A DNA stretch of 15,096 bases from Bacillota bacterium (GTDB lineage: Bacteria; Bacillota_I; Bacilli_A; MOL361; Turicibacteraceae): assembly GCA_003486705.1 (NCBI GenBank), contig DNGE01000152.1, positions 20,502 to 35,597 on the forward strand. Direction: 5' to 3'. The translations under genes were made by a program, and so were the position numbers. Numbering within the stretch: position 1 is the first letter of the stretch; each line of letters begins with the position of its first letter. A model generated the notes under the pieces. The model ran no database searches, had not been told where the DNA came from, and saw only the letters and a program-made list of their open reading frames with translations. This document shows positions 14,788-15,096 of this stretch, one piece after another.

Positions 14788-15096
14788 TTTTCTATCCTAT
14801 TTTTAAAAAGCTTAACGCTGTAACGAACGAAGGTGCTTCTCACCCTTTTTTTGACAATAGCTGTCTTATAAACTTAAATTACTTTCATTACTATTATTTT
14901 CACTACTTATCCTACTTATTAATCAATTTTATCTTTAATCTTACGTTACTTTTTATTTATTTTACAATAAGTTTATTTTACCCAAAGAAATTGAAACCAC
15001 CTTTAGCTGTGATTTTATTTAAATGTTAACCTATTTCATAAATACATCTTACGCTAATACTTATACACTGCACCCTACACAATTTAACTTATTAAA

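Larger units (their letters stand above)
14692..15096 (-). other. Long non-coding region upstream of the RNase J gene
   Basis: These 405 bases contain no supported gene on either strand. On the minus strand the middle part (about 14878-14990) is strongly purine-rich, with short repeated pieces such as ATAAGTAG, GATAAGTAG and CGTAAGAT (complement at 14938-14945 and 15046-15053). A weak promoter candidate is TTGTAA, an 18-nt spacer and TAAGAT, ending near 14938. A small hairpin (AGGGUG, loop AGAAG, CACCUU) lies near 14833-14849. The last 90 bases hold the large hairpin described separately. The length suggests a structured leader, but no known riboswitch was recognised. Confidence 0.5.

Noticed and set aside
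14800..14870. Possible T-box or preQ1-type riboswitch before the RNase J gene
   Set aside because: The short hairpins and GGGTG/CACC pairing do not match the conserved T-box or preQ1 sequences.
14989..15027. Minus-strand frame ending KITAKGGFNFFG before a stop, a possible C-terminus
   Set aside because: The frame has a stop 15 codons earlier and no start codon between, so it is not a gene end.
15023..15096. Plus-strand frame starting MLTYFINTSYANTY and open to the right edge
   Set aside because: No ribosome binding site, only 24 codons, and a low-complexity composition; too weak to call.

Overview
The window looks like a housekeeping stretch of a low-GC Bacillota chromosome. It is AT-rich, uses GGAGG-type ribosome binding sites, and carries lipoprotein-anchored nucleoside transport genes, an FtsK/SpoIIIE translocase, RecD2 rather than RecBCD, and an RNase J. 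The protein sequences would suit a Turicibacter- or Erysipelotrichia-like lineage, but that placement is an inference from memory. Every convincing gene is on the minus strand, so transcription runs from high to low coordinates. No mobile element, CRISPR array, rRNA or tRNA was seen.

In transcription order: a long untranslated stretch (15096-14692) leads into an RNase J paralogue with a degenerate metal-binding motif. A hairpin terminator precedes the FtsK/SpoIIIE DNA translocase. Two tandem BMP-family lipoproteins follow: a strongly diverged one in its own transcription unit (own promoter, G8 tract over its ribosome binding site, own terminator), then a canonical nucleoside-binding lipoprotein, also with its own promoter and terminator. 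Next come the ATPase and two permeases of the same nucleoside ABC transporter, overlapping at TAATG junctions and closed by a terminator. Then mnmA (tRNA 2-thiouridylase) and recD2 (5'-3' helicase) form a probable two-gene unit, and a small membrane protein gene runs off the left edge.

The canonical lipoprotein, ATPase and permeases form one purine-nucleoside-type importer. Binding protein and membrane complex are transcribed separately, which would allow the binding protein to be made in excess. The neighbourhood of RNase J, SpoIIIE and BMP-type transporter resembles a known Bacillus arrangement.

The most unusual signal is upstream of the RNase J gene. Its GTG start has no adjacent Shine-Dalgarno. 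A near-perfect Shine-Dalgarno lies about 90 nt upstream, and a 79-nt imperfect hairpin fills almost all of the gap. When folded, the hairpin would put the Shine-Dalgarno about 11 nt from the start codon. This suggests structure-dependent, possibly autoregulated, translation of an RNase. The rest of the window is mostly ordinary.
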